64,000 nucleotides of DNA, taken from the NCBI RefSeq assembly GCF_003950515.1, contig NZ_NGJS01000009.1, forward strand, positions 1 to 64,000, given 5' to 3'. The DNA is from Vagococcus vulneris (GTDB lineage: Bacteria; Bacillota; Bacilli; Lactobacillales; Vagococcaceae). The notes under the pieces were generated by a model. That model made no database searches. It was not told the origin of the DNA and was given only the letters and a program-made list of their open reading frames with translations. How positions within the stretch are numbered: position 1 is the first letter of the stretch; each line of letters starts with the position of its first letter. The position numbers and the translations under genes are program-made. This document shows positions 1 through 6,429 of the stretch, piece after piece.

Positions 1-696
1 AAACAGCGTTATGGTGCAACCAAAATACGTCAAATGATGTTAAAAGAAGGTATTTCAGTATCACTTAAACATGTCCAGAAATTAATGAAACAATTAAGTT
101 TAAAATCAATTGTTGTCAAGAAATACAAACCTCAATTGTCTAATAAAAAAATTGTTTCAAAAGAAAATATTTTAAATCAAAACTTTTCTACTAAAAATAT
201 CTGTGAAAAGTGGGTAGCTGATATCACTTACATTCCAACAAAGAAAAATGGTTGGTGTTATCTATCTTCGATTATGGATTTACACACGAAGAAAATTATC
301 AGCTATACTTTTTCAGAACATAAGACAGTAGATTGTGTTCTAAAGACTTTAAATCAAGCTAAACAGCGTTATGACATTCCAGAAGGAATGATTCTACATA
401 CTGATTTAGGTAGCCAATATACCTCTTTAGAATATGAAGAATGGTTAGCAACAAATAAAATAAGACATTCCTATAGTCGTAAAGGAATGCCTTATGATAA
501 TGCAGGGATTGAATCGTTTCATGCGTCATTAAAGAAAGAAGAAGTTTACACAACAAGCTATTTAGATTTTGAAGAAGCCAATCAAGCCTTATTTAGTTAT
601 ATTGAGGGATTTTATAACCGTAATCGAATCCATAGTTCGATTAACTATTTAACACCACATGAATTTGAAACACAAGAGAAGTTTAGAATGGCTTAA
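1..696 (+). CDS. IS3-family transposase OrfB (5' truncated by window edge)
   Basis: This is the DDE integrase-type transposase of an IS3 element, which cuts and joins transposon ends. The frame is open from base 1, so the true start is upstream; the ATG at 34 is internal. The rve catalytic core is visible: first Asp in WVADITYIPT, second Asp in LHTDLGSQYT, and the Glu in NAGIESFHASLKKE. The C-terminal stretch with FYNRNRIHSSINYLTPHEFE is typical of the IS150/IS3 groups. In the family OrfB is normally made as an OrfAB frameshift fusion, and orfA would lie to the left. No damage is seen in the visible part. It borders the dif-like module array. Confidence 0.93.
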   Translation, partial: KQRYGATKIRQMMLKEGISVSLKHVQKLMKQLSLKSIVVKKYKPQLSNKKIVSKENILNQNFSTKNICEKWVADITYIPTKKNGWCYLSSIMDLHTKKIISYTFSEHKTVDCVLKTLNQAKQRYDIPEGMILHTDLGSQYTSLEYEEWLATNKIRHSYSRKGMPYDNAGIESFHASLKKEEVYTTSYLDFEEANQALFSYIEGFYNRNRIHSSINYLTPHEFETQEKFRMA

Positions 697-735
697 CTGT
701 CTCTACAAAAATGTGTCTAAGATATTGACCTAGAT
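1..735 (+). mobile_element. 3' part of an IS3-family insertion sequence
   Basis: The element enters from the left edge. It consists of the orfB transposase followed by about 40 bp that should contain the right terminal inverted repeat. The left end and orfA lie outside the window, so the repeat cannot be paired and the exact right boundary (about 730-745) is an estimate. The AT-rich non-coding DNA that follows looks unlike the coding region. Confidence 0.75.
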
Positions 736-843
736 CCAAATTTATAATATAGTTACAAGTTAAAGAAAGTGTAGTACGTTCTCTTTATTTTGTTATCAAT
801 CTTCGATACACTATCACAGTGAAACGCTTTGAGAAATGATGAA

Positions 844-915
844 ACATACAAAATAATGAAAGAAATAGCTGATATTATAGGTGTTTCCAAAACTATTTTG
901 TTTAGATTTTTTTAA
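844..915 (+). pseudogene. Helix-turn-helix remnant
   Basis: A short frame reads MKEIADIIGVSKTILFRFF and then stops. The EIADIIGVSKT core matches the N-terminal helix-turn-helix of plasmid replication-associated and regulator proteins of lactic acid bacteria (DUF536-like). There is no ribosome site and no continuation, so it is read as a decayed fragment. It may hint that plasmid DNA once sat here. The family guess rests on one motif only. Confidence 0.35.
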
Positions 916-1109
916 ACTAGCTCCTTTCATGAAACGTTTAAGAAATGCAACGCTAATATGTATGATGAAATGACTACAAAAGCTATTTAAAATAAATGAA
1001 AAAGTACCTGTTAAACATCGATTTTTATTGATAATTTTGATTCTAAATATACATTTAAAATGGGAAATACTGAAAAAAGATTTCTTTTGATTTAAAATAA
1101 TTATTTTTG

Positions 1110-1137
1110 ACCAAATATAACTGCCATCATGTCTACC
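1110..1137 (+). repeat. dif-like Xer site S1 (degenerate)
   Basis: Left arm ACCAAATATAA matches ACTTAGTATAA at 8 of 11. The spacer is CTGCCA (6 bp). Right arm TCATGTCTACC matches TTATGTTAACC at 8 of 11. Five bases beyond the right arm is the shared box GTTAAATAACTATT (1143-1156). The XerD-like side faces the first acetyltransferase gene. Confidence 0.5.
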
Positions 1138-1203
1138 AGTCAGTTAAATAACTATTAGTTCAAGATACATACAGTAATGCTATCTTTTTTAGGAGGGAAC
1201 TTA

Positions 1204-1650
1204 ATGATTATACAAAATTATGAGGATAAGTACTTAAACGAAATTATTATAATGATAAAAGAATGTATCATGAACATTAATATAAAAGATTATTCAGAAA
1301 AACAAGTATTAGCATGGTCTAATATTGACCTAAATGATTTTAAAAATTCTATACCTGAGAATGCACAAATAGTTTTAACAGAAACAAACAAAATAATTGG
1401 TTATGGTGATATGACTAACACGGGTTACTTAGATAGACTGTTCGTCAATAAAGATTGGCAAAATAAAGGAATAGCAAAATTAATATTAAAAGAACTAGAA
1501 TTGAAATGTTCTTCAACAACCTTTTCAACGTACTCATCTATAACTGCAAAACCATTTTTCAAATCTCAGGGCTATAATGTCATCAAAGAGAATCAAGCAT
1601 TTCTGAGAGGTGAAACTTTTTTAAATTATTTTATGGAAAAATATAACTAG
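1204..1650 (+). CDS. GNAT-family N-acetyltransferase
   Basis: This is a probable acetyl-CoA-dependent N-acetyltransferase of about 148 aa, the usual size of a single GNAT domain. Seen: strands around VLTETNKIIGYGDM, the hydrophobic strand GYLDRLFVNKDWQNKGIAKLIL whose QNKGIA matches the acetyl-CoA pyrophosphate loop (Q/RxxGxG/A), and a C-terminal AKPFFKSQGYNVIKE strand typical of the fold. The ATG at 1204 is chosen because AGGAGGG lies five bases upstream; the longer frame from 1177 would start ahead of that ribosome site. Substrate unknown. The stop codon lies inside the degenerate arm of dif-like site S2, so the gene is one module of the array. Confidence 0.85.
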   Translation: MIIQNYEDKYLNEIIIMIKECIMNINIKDYSEKQVLAWSNIDLNDFKNSIPENAQIVLTETNKIIGYGDMTNTGYLDRLFVNKDWQNKGIAKLILKELELKCSSTTFSTYSSITAKPFFKSQGYNVIKENQAFLRGETFLNYFMEKYN

Positions 1651-1664
1651 TGATTATACTAAGT
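1636..1664 (-). repeat. dif-like Xer site S2
   Basis: Read on the minus strand: arm ACTTAGTATAA matches the consensus at 11 of 11, the spacer is TCACTAG (7 bp), and the second arm TTATATTTTTC matches only 7 of 11. The weak arm overlaps the last codons and stop of the acetyltransferase gene, which explains its divergence or was sacrificed to it. Confidence 0.6.
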
Positions 1665-1724
1665 TAACCTAATATTTTTTTCTTTCTTTGTAAAATTGAG
1701 TTTTATGTTAACTGAATAATTATT

Positions 1725-1756
1725 AAAGGTTCTCAGAATATTTCTGAGAGCCTCTT
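1725..1756 (+). terminator. Terminator of the first acetyltransferase
   Basis: Inverted repeat built on GGTTCTCAGAA and TCTGAGAGCC with a short loop, followed by TCTTT. It sits 75 bp past the stop codon. An isolated XerD-like half (TTATGTTAACT, 1703-1713) lies just before it. Confidence 0.65.
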
Positions 1757-1758
1757 TA

Positions 1759-1787
1759 ACTTAATTTAATATCTAATTATGTAAAGC
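1759..1787 (+). repeat. dif-like Xer site S3
   Basis: Arm ACTTAATTTAA (9 of 11), spacer TATCTAA (7 bp), arm TTATGTAAAGC (9 of 11). Five bases on is the box GTTAAATAACTATT (1793-1806), which contains the stop codon of the minus-strand lipoprotein gene. Confidence 0.65.
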
Positions 1788-1801
1788 AAGGAGTTAAATA
1801 A

Positions 1802-2176
1802 CTATTCTTTGATAAAACTAACTTTTCCTTTAGCATTTTTACCAGTAACAGAAATTACATATTTTCCGTCCTTTGGAACTTCAAAGGTAAACCTATCTTT
1901 ATCTTTATTGTAGTTCTTTTTAAATAAGATCTCCTCATTTTTATTTAAAAATTCTACAGTTAGCTCTCCAGATTTATTATCAATATCACTTATTATTTTT
2001 TCTGATTTTTTAAAAGTTAATTCTTGAGAGTCTTTCGTATTTAAAATATCGTATGACATTATAAATTGGTCGTCATTACCAGTTCTACTACCATTAAATT
2101 CTCTCCTTAAAGTGCATGAAGATAAAACTACTAACAAACTAATTATCCCAAGTATCTTAATTATCTTTGCGTTCAT
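1802..2176 (-). CDS. Small exported lipoprotein of unknown function
   Basis: The 124-aa protein has a lipoprotein signal: a short charged start, the hydrophobic run IIKILGIISLLVVL, then lipobox LSSC with the Cys at about residue 21. The mature part is polar and ends in a predicted beta-rich segment (FTFEVPKDGKYVISVTGKNAKGKVSFIKE region) resembling immunoglobulin-like or bacterial beta-sandwich domains; no family is recognised. AAAGGAG lies upstream of the ATG and a TATAAT box near 2200. The stop codon lies within the shared box of site S3, and site S4 lies 40 bp upstream of the gene, so it occupies one array interval alone. Confidence 0.75.
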   Translation of the reverse strand: MNAKIIKILGIISLLVVLSSCTLRREFNGSRTGNDDQFIMSYDILNTKDSQELTFKKSEKIISDIDNKSGELTVEFLNKNEEILFKKNYNKDKDRFTFEVPKDGKYVISVTGKNAKGKVSFIKE

Positions 2177-2217
2177 TTTTAAAACTCCTTTTTATTCTAT
2201 TATACCACTATTATCTA

Positions 2218-2247
2218 ACTTAGAATAATTATGTAATTATGTAAACC
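2218..2247 (+). repeat. dif-like Xer site S4 (8-bp spacer)
   Basis: Arm ACTTAGAATAA (10 of 11) and arm TTATGTAAACC (10 of 11) are separated by TTATGTAA, which looks like a partial duplication of the second arm. A diverged copy of the shared box (ACTAAATAACATT) follows. The second-arm side faces the 3' end of the hydrolase gene. Confidence 0.65.
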
Positions 2248-2253
2248 AAGCCA

Positions 2254-3042
2254 CTAAATAACATTAAATAATATTTTTAATACCTCTTTTTCGTTTGACC
2301 AGTGCAGATAATGTGAGCCTTTTAAAGCAAAAATATCTTTCACATTTTTAAATTGTGAATTATTATATTCTTCTTCCCTTGCATCAGTACAAAGCAAGGT
2401 AATATTTGCTAATAAACTATCCGATAATATTTTTGCTGATTCATCAATAGTCTCAACAGTATTTTTCGATTCTGATAGTATCGATTCGTTACCAAATCCG
2501 TTAAACAAAATTTGACTGTTTAAAGTCCGCTCTTCTAATGTGTTATTGGGGTTAGTACTTTCTAAAAAATCTGTTGGAATGACATCACCCTTCACAATCA
2601 TTGTTTTAATATTTTTAACTTGTTCTATGAAGTTCTCATCTTCATTAAGAACAGCATCTTTTATATCGATATGAGGAGGTTCTATTAAAAAAATTGATTT
2701 GATATCTAGTTTTTTTTGAGATAAGAACAAACTATAGATAGCGCCCATACTGTGACCAAATAAAACTATGTTTTTTAATTTTAAATAATTAATAATATCT
2801 AAGTAATTCTGTATGATATTAGATATATTTCTATTCATATCTTGTTCAATACTTTCTCCATATCCAATAGTATCAATAGCTAAATAACCATATTGATGAT
2901 TCAGTTTATCTATTATATTTTTAAAATTAAAATAGGTAGAATCTCCTCCAAAAGATGGTAGAAATACAATAGTTTTTTGATTTTCTTTAGCTTTTTTATA
3001 AAAGTAATGAATAGATCCTAATTCTGTTTTATATACGCTCAT
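2254..3042 (-). CDS. Alpha/beta-hydrolase fold protein
   Basis: A cytoplasmic alpha/beta hydrolase of 262 aa, the standard single-domain length. Seen: the oxyanion segment IVFLPSFGGDSTYF near residues 25-38, the nucleophile elbow GHSMG near residue 96 with the catalytic Ser, a cap region in the middle, the late strand ITLLCTDAREE that could carry the acid, and the catalytic His in LKGSHYLHW near residue 243. There is no signal peptide. Substrate is unknown (esterase, lactonase or similar). ATG is preceded by AAAGGAG. It sits alone between sites S4 and S5, which point their XerD-like arms at it. Confidence 0.85.
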   Translation of the reverse strand: MSVYKTELGSIHYFYKKAKENQKTIVFLPSFGGDSTYFNFKNIIDKLNHQYGYLAIDTIGYGESIEQDMNRNISNIIQNYLDIINYLKLKNIVLFGHSMGAIYSLFLSQKKLDIKSIFLIEPPHIDIKDAVLNEDENFIEQVKNIKTMIVKGDVIPTDFLESTNPNNTLEERTLNSQILFNGFGNESILSESKNTVETIDESAKILSDSLLANITLLCTDAREEEYNNSQFKNVKDIFALKGSHYLHWSNEKEVLKILFNVI

Positions 3043-3099
3043 AATCTCAACTCCTTTTTGAAATTATATCATTTGATATAGCTGCCAATATTACCATTA

Positions 3100-3128
3100 G
3101 GTTAACATAATGGCAGATTATAATGAGT
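3100..3128 (-). repeat. dif-like Xer site S5
   Basis: On the minus strand: arm ACTCATTATAA (9 of 11), spacer TCTGCCA (7 bp), arm TTATGTTAACC (11 of 11). A weaker head-to-head copy of spacer plus second arm (CTGCCAATATTACC, 3082-3095) lies directly to the left, making a palindrome. Confidence 0.7.
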
Positions 3129-3141
3129 GAAATAGTAACAG

Positions 3142-3170
3142 TTGAAAGATTCTATAGAATGAATTATATT
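3142..3170 (+). promoter_or_regulatory. Promoter of the YjdF gene
   Basis: TTGAAA (3142-3147) and TATATT (3165-3170) are 17 bp apart, directly after site S5. Transcription would begin near 3177 and leave a leader of about 105 nt before the YjdF start. Confidence 0.65.
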
Positions 3171-3176
3171 AATCAT

Positions 3177-3281
3177 AGAATATAAAATCACATTTCGGTT
3201 GGTAGTCCGAAAACATTGTAAGTAACCTTCCCTCCCTGGGTCGTCCTTTATTCTAATTTTTAAATAAAGGGAGGAATAAAT
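3177..3281 (+). ncRNA. Candidate yjdF riboswitch in the YjdF leader
   Basis: A structured leader of about 105 nt precedes a YjdF-family gene. The yjdF RNA motif, which binds azaaromatic compounds, is known from this position. Seen: hairpin TTCGG...CCGAA around 3195-3212, a C-rich stretch CCTTCCCTCCC (3227-3237) able to pair with the ribosome site GGGAGG, and a hairpin CCTTTATT/AATAAAGG (3245-3270) that covers part of the same site. This layout suggests control of translation. Assignment rests on gene context and local pairing; the consensus could not be aligned. Confidence 0.6.
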
Positions 3282-3704
3282 ATGTCTTTGACTATTTATT
3301 TTAACGGACAATATTGGTGTGGCTTAATTGAGTATTCAGATGAAAAAAATAATTGGGTCGTTCGAGAGCATATTTTTGGACCAGAACCAAAAGTAGAGGA
3401 TATTTTTAATTTTATTAATTATATTCTTCCTAGCATGTTAAATGAAGAGTGGTTGGCTCAAAATAAAACTATGCAAGAGAAACAAGAACGAAAAAAGATT
3501 AACCCCAAAAGACTTCAGAGAATGATCAATAAAGAAAAGAAGCAAAAAATTCTATCTTCTAAGTCGCAAGAAGCTATAAGACTTCAACATGAAGAAAAGA
3601 AAAAAGTAGCTAAAAAGAAAAGAAAAGAACGTAAAGAATTGTACCTAAAAGAGCAATTTGAAAGAAAACAAGCTAAAAAGCGTGAAAAACACAAAGGTCA
3701 CTAA
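3282..3704 (+). CDS. yjdF: YjdF family protein (DUF2992)
   Basis: The 140-aa protein matches the YjdF family: an N-terminal beta domain with LTIYFNGQYWCGLIEY and the hallmark IFGPEPKVEDIFNF near residues 30-43, then a long Lys/Glu-rich helix tail (residues 65-140) that is very basic at the end. Function is unknown; the family is linked to response to azaaromatic compounds through its riboswitch. Strong GGGAGG ribosome site nine bases upstream, partly buried in a leader hairpin. It stands alone between sites S5 and S6, so the cassette appears to carry its own promoter, sensor and terminator. Confidence 0.85.
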   Translation: MSLTIYFNGQYWCGLIEYSDEKNNWVVREHIFGPEPKVEDIFNFINYILPSMLNEEWLAQNKTMQEKQERKKINPKRLQRMINKEKKQKILSSKSQEAIRLQHEEKKKVAKKKRKERKELYLKEQFERKQAKKREKHKGH

Positions 3705-3713
3705 GAATATTGT

Positions 3714-3746
3714 AAAAGCTCTTCAATTTATTTTGAAGGGTTTTTT
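3714..3746 (+). terminator. Terminator of the YjdF gene
   Basis: Stem from CTCTTCAA and TTGAAGGG with A/T flanks, followed by a run of T. It abuts dif-like site S6. Confidence 0.75.
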
Positions 3747-3775
3747 AGTTTACATAACTGGTGATTATGCCAAGT
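3747..3775 (-). repeat. dif-like Xer site S6
   Basis: On the minus strand: arm ACTTGGCATAA (9 of 11), spacer TCACCAG (7 bp), arm TTATGTAAACT (9 of 11). The spacer is nearly that of S2 (TCACTAG). The second arm faces the 3' end of the YjdF gene. Confidence 0.65.
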
Positions 3776-3815
3776 TGTTTTTTAGTAGTATAATTAGCTA
3801 AAAGGAGCGATTATT

Positions 3816-4133
3816 ATGAGTCCAATAACAATTATTGATCTAGGAATAGCTGTTCTATGTTTTATAGGTGCAATAACATTCCACTTGTTAAAAGAAAAGG
3901 GAACAATTTTAGTTAGTGGATTTGATAGTATTGCTGAAAAAGATAAAAAAGATTATGACCAAAAAAAGATTAGTTTAGATATGAGAAATTCATTATTAAC
4001 CTGGGGACTGGTCTTATTATTAGGCTCTATTCTTTCTCAATTCATTCATGAGTATTTTGGAGTAGGAGCTATGTTAATATTTTTTATTTTAGTAATTAAT
4101 TCAATTGGTTCTTTTGATAAATACAAAAAATAG
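3816..4133 (+). CDS. DUF3784-like membrane protein
   Basis: A 105-aa protein with three hydrophobic segments: about 4-24, 62-82 and 85-97. Between the first and second is a polar loop with GFDSIAEKDKKDYDQKKI, which matches the G-[YF]-x-x-[ML]-[SA]-x-x-[ED]-[KR] loop of DUF3784 proteins common in Firmicutes. No function is known. AAGGAGCG lies upstream of the ATG. The TAG stop is the first part of the shared box of site S7 (AATAGTTATTTAAC, 4129-4142), so the gene end and the repeat are fused. Confidence 0.75.
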   Translation: MSPITIIDLGIAVLCFIGAITFHLLKEKGTILVSGFDSIAEKDKKDYDQKKISLDMRNSLLTWGLVLLLGSILSQFIHEYFGVGAMLIFFILVINSIGSFDKYKK

Positions 4134-4147
4134 TTATTTAACGTCTT

Positions 4148-4176
4148 AGTTAACATAATTACTTATTAATCTAAGT
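4148..4176 (-). repeat. dif-like Xer site S7
   Basis: On the minus strand: arm ACTTAGATTAA (9 of 11), spacer TAAGTAA (7 bp), arm TTATGTTAACT (10 of 11), then five bases and the box GTTAAATAACTATT (10 identical flanking bases with S1 and S3). The spacer is identical to that of S10. Confidence 0.7.
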
Positions 4177-4258
4177 TAGAAAGTTTGACATTAATTATGG
4201 ATATCTTTAAGATTTGCTTTGTAAGATTAGACAAAAAACAAAGGATTGGTGAAATAAA

Positions 4259-4297
4259 ATGAATACATATTTTAAATGGGATACACACAAAAAATAA
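4259..4297 (+). other. Possible 12-codon reading frame, probably a remnant
   Basis: ATG at 4259 opens MNTYFKWDTHKK and stops. AAAGGA is about 12 bases upstream, further than normal. It may be the broken start of a lost gene or a leader peptide for the next acetyltransferase. Weak. Confidence 0.15.
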
Positions 4298-4359
4298 TCA
4301 AATAAGTAATAGGAAGGAGAGGATATAAAGAATTAAGATAAATAAAGGAGAATATTATT

Positions 4360-4809
4360 ATGTTAAATAAAAAAAAAGCAACTAAAAATGATTACAAATT
4401 AGTTTTAGATATTTGGGAAAAATCGGCAAAAAAAACTCACCATTTTCTATCGGATGAGGACTTTAATTTTTATAAAAAAATTATTCCAGAACATTTAGAT
4501 TACGTTAATCTATATCTGTGGGAAGACAATGATGAAATTATCGGATTTAGTGGAATAAGTGAAGATGAATTAGTCATGCTTTTTCTTGATCCCGATTTCA
4601 TTGGAAAACGATATGGCAGTAAAATATTAATCGAGTTAATGGAAATGGAAAATATAAATAAAATTGATGTTAATACTCAAAACGAATATGCAAAAAACTT
4701 TTATTTAAATCATGGTTTTGAAATAGAAAGTGAAGATGAGGTAGACGGATTTGGTAAGCCATATCCTATAACACATCTAATAAAAACAATCAAAACAGAT
4801 ATTTTTTAA
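4360..4809 (+). CDS. GNAT-family N-acetyltransferase
   Basis: A 149-aa single-domain acetyltransferase, unrelated in detail to the one at 1204. Seen: an N-terminal helix pair (DIWEKSAKKTHHFLSDEDF) as in YjaB/PhnO-like enzymes, strand EIIGFSGISEDELVMLFLDPDF, acetyl-CoA loop IGKRYGSKIL (GxGxxL type with Tyr), and NEYAKNFYLNHGFEI near the C-terminus. AAAGGAG lies nine bases before the ATG. Substrate unknown. It is followed by a strong terminator and site S8. Confidence 0.85.
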   Translation: MLNKKKATKNDYKLVLDIWEKSAKKTHHFLSDEDFNFYKKIIPEHLDYVNLYLWEDNDEIIGFSGISEDELVMLFLDPDFIGKRYGSKILIELMEMENINKIDVNTQNEYAKNFYLNHGFEIESEDEVDGFGKPYPITHLIKTIKTDIF

Positions 4810-4823
4810 AATTAGAGCAATTT

Positions 4824-4855
4824 AAAAGTCATCAGAATTGATTCTGATGACTTTT
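4824..4855 (+). terminator. Terminator of the second acetyltransferase
   Basis: Perfect 14-bp stem AAAAGTCATCAGAA / TTCTGATGACTTTT with a TTGA loop. Confidence 0.85.
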
Positions 4856-4903
4856 ACTTATTATCAAGATATATAAATCGATTAAATAGCTGATGTAGCT
4901 CTA

Positions 4904-4931
4904 GGTTCACATAATGGCAGTTATACTAAGT
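4904..4931 (-). repeat. dif-like Xer site S8 (best match)
   Basis: On the minus strand: arm ACTTAGTATAA (11 of 11), spacer CTGCCA (6 bp), arm TTATGTGAACC (10 of 11). This 28-bp layout is exactly that of a classical dif site. The second arm faces the end of the acetyltransferase gene. Confidence 0.75.
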
Positions 4932-4934
4932 AAA

Positions 4935-5156
4935 TTAACTAAAGTACCAAGTTAGAATTAAAGTAATTAAAATAAAAATACTGATAACCATGCATATGAT
5001 ACCAATATAAGGAGCAACATCTTTAGCTTCTTTAGGATACTTATTAGATGTATTACCAGCAACAAGCCTTAGCCATTTCCCTTGTCTTAATTTAAAACCC
5101 ATTATAAAAATAAAAACATCAGATATAGCTACTAAAATCAAAGTGAATAACCACAT
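4935..5156 (-). CDS. Small two-helix membrane protein
   Basis: 73 aa with hydrophobic segments at about 3-20 and 48-71 and a short basic loop RQGKWLRLVAGN between them, similar in layout to the DUF3784-type proteins. No function recognised. AAAGGAGG stands just before the ATG and a TATAAT box lies near 5196-5201 on the minus strand. The stop codon is four bases from site S8, and site S9 lies 70 bp upstream of the gene. Confidence 0.65.
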   Translation of the reverse strand: MWLFTLILVAISDVFIFIMGFKLRQGKWLRLVAGNTSNKYPKEAKDVAPYIGIICMVISIFILITLILTWYFS

Positions 5157-5225
5157 TCTGATTCCTCCTTTTTACTAAGTATTTTAGTTAAATTAATTAT
5201 ACCATGTGAACATCAAATTTAAGTT

Positions 5226-5254
5226 GGTTAACATATACCATGATTATATTAAGT
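5226..5254 (-). repeat. dif-like Xer site S9
   Basis: On the minus strand: arm ACTTAATATAA (10 of 11), spacer TCATGGT (7 bp), arm ATATGTTAACC (10 of 11). It lies nine bases beyond the stop of the exported HEXXH protein gene. Confidence 0.7.
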
Positions 5255-5262
5255 AACAACAT

Positions 5263-6414
5263 CTATTGGTTTATTTTAGCATGTACATGGATCGCTTCTT
5301 CTTGAATCTTCTTGAACTCATTCTCTGTTTTAATTTGTTCCAAGGTTTTCTGGCGTGTATTGTCATTTAAGTAATTTTTAATTAAATCATAGAATGAGAT
5401 AGATTTTTCTTTTGTATTTTGATTAAGGTGCTCTTTCCATTGTTGTTTATTTAATTTATCTAAAGAATTAGCTAAAACATTTCCAGTGTTATACAAAGAA
5501 AAATCAACAAGGAATTCAGTACCAAAGTCACCATTTCCCATAGCTTGAAACACCTCATAAAATGTAGGTTTCCCACCGTTTTCAAATTCTAGTATGTCGT
5601 ATTTTTTATTAATTCTTTTTCCTGATTCCCGACCAACATAAGAAGCTGTGCTCTCAATGGTTTCTTTTTTTGCCTCCTCTATCAAATAGTCAGGATTCGT
5701 TTTTTGTCTTTCTTCATAGACCGTTATATATTCTTGTAATAAAGACAATACCTCTTCATTTTTTAGGTTAGACTGATTTAACTTATCTAATAATTTATAG
5801 GATAAGCCAAGGAGCGATAGGTCATCCACTGTTAAATCAATTTGATTAGGCTGGCCATCTTGCCAACAGTTTTGTGCGTAAAAATGAAATGCTTCATGCA
5901 TAGTAAAGATAATAAATTGATTACCTGGAGGCATAGCTGTAAAATTATCTTGAGTATATTTAATAAAGAAAACTGGTTTATTTTGATCAATATTTTTTCT
6001 ACTACCCGTTGTAGAAAAATTCCCTATGGCTAAATTAAGTGGGATGACTTGAGGATAGGTACTTGCATATCTACTCACAGGCACAGCAATATTTTGGTTA
6101 CTTTGAGTTAACTCTTTTGAACCAATGGAGCTAGTTTTCTTAAAGTTAAAAGCATAGAATCGGTTCAACCATTTAGATTGATTAATCGTTATTATAGGGT
6201 AGTCTGTGACGTTGAAATTAGGCCATATCTCTCCCTTGTCTATTAGTGACTGGTTAAAAGTTGTCATATCAGTAATCATTTGCCTGTCTGTTTTGTTTAA
6301 ACTCGACACAGAGGTTTTAATGAATTTGTTGCCAACTATCGGACCAATAAAAATAATAAATATAAGACTTAATATAAAAAAACTTATTTTAGTTTTTTTT
6401 TTCAATATCTCCAC
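5263..6414 (-). CDS. Membrane-anchored HEXXH protein, putative zinc metallopeptidase
   Basis: About 380 aa. A basic start (KKKTK) and one hydrophobic segment (about 10-29) predict an anchor or signal with the rest outside the cell. FTMHEAFHFYAQ near residues 172-182 contains HEXXH, the zinc-binding signature of gluzincins. ETIESTASYVGRE about 80 residues later could supply the third ligand. No family could be named, and activity is an inference from the motif. The longest frame starts at GTG (6414); a TTG four codons inside follows GGTGGAG and is also possible. It lies directly downstream of the frameshifted YxeA gene, and the two share one array interval (S9-S10). Confidence 0.7.
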   Translation of the reverse strand: MEILKKKTKISFFILSLIFIIFIGPIVGNKFIKTSVSSLNKTDRQMITDMTTFNQSLIDKGEIWPNFNVTDYPIITINQSKWLNRFYAFNFKKTSSIGSKELTQSNQNIAVPVSRYASTYPQVIPLNLAIGNFSTTGSRKNIDQNKPVFFIKYTQDNFTAMPPGNQFIIFTMHEAFHFYAQNCWQDGQPNQIDLTVDDLSLLGLSYKLLDKLNQSNLKNEEVLSLLQEYITVYEERQKTNPDYLIEEAKKETIESTASYVGRESGKRINKKYDILEFENGGKPTFYEVFQAMGNGDFGTEFLVDFSLYNTGNVLANSLDKLNKQQWKEHLNQNTKEKSISFYDLIKNYLNDNTRQKTLEQIKTENEFKKIQEEAIHVHAKINQ

Positions 6415-6429
6415 CCTTTCAAGAATTTT

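Larger units (their letters stand above)
697..1203. other. AT-rich gene-free stretch between the IS and the first acetyltransferase
   Basis: No intact gene is seen. It holds the probable right end of the IS, a decayed helix-turn-helix fragment (844-915), and a degenerate dif-like site (1110-1137) just before the first acetyltransferase gene. Stop codons are frequent in all frames. Confidence 0.6.

Noticed and set aside
733-765. Possible eleventh dif-like site near TTATAATATAGTTACAAGT
   Set aside because: Only short pieces match and the spacing does not fit; too weak to list.
1654-1664. loxP-like arm (TTATACTAAGT versus TTATACGAAGT)
   Set aside because: Cre sites have two inverted 13-bp arms of the same sequence. 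Here the second arm is different and XerD-like, so the resemblance reflects the common ancestry of tyrosine recombinase sites.
1685-1713. Possible additional site ending TTATGTTAACT
   Set aside because: The second arm is a good match (10 of 11), but the first arm is poor. Mentioned with the terminator entry as an isolated half-site only.
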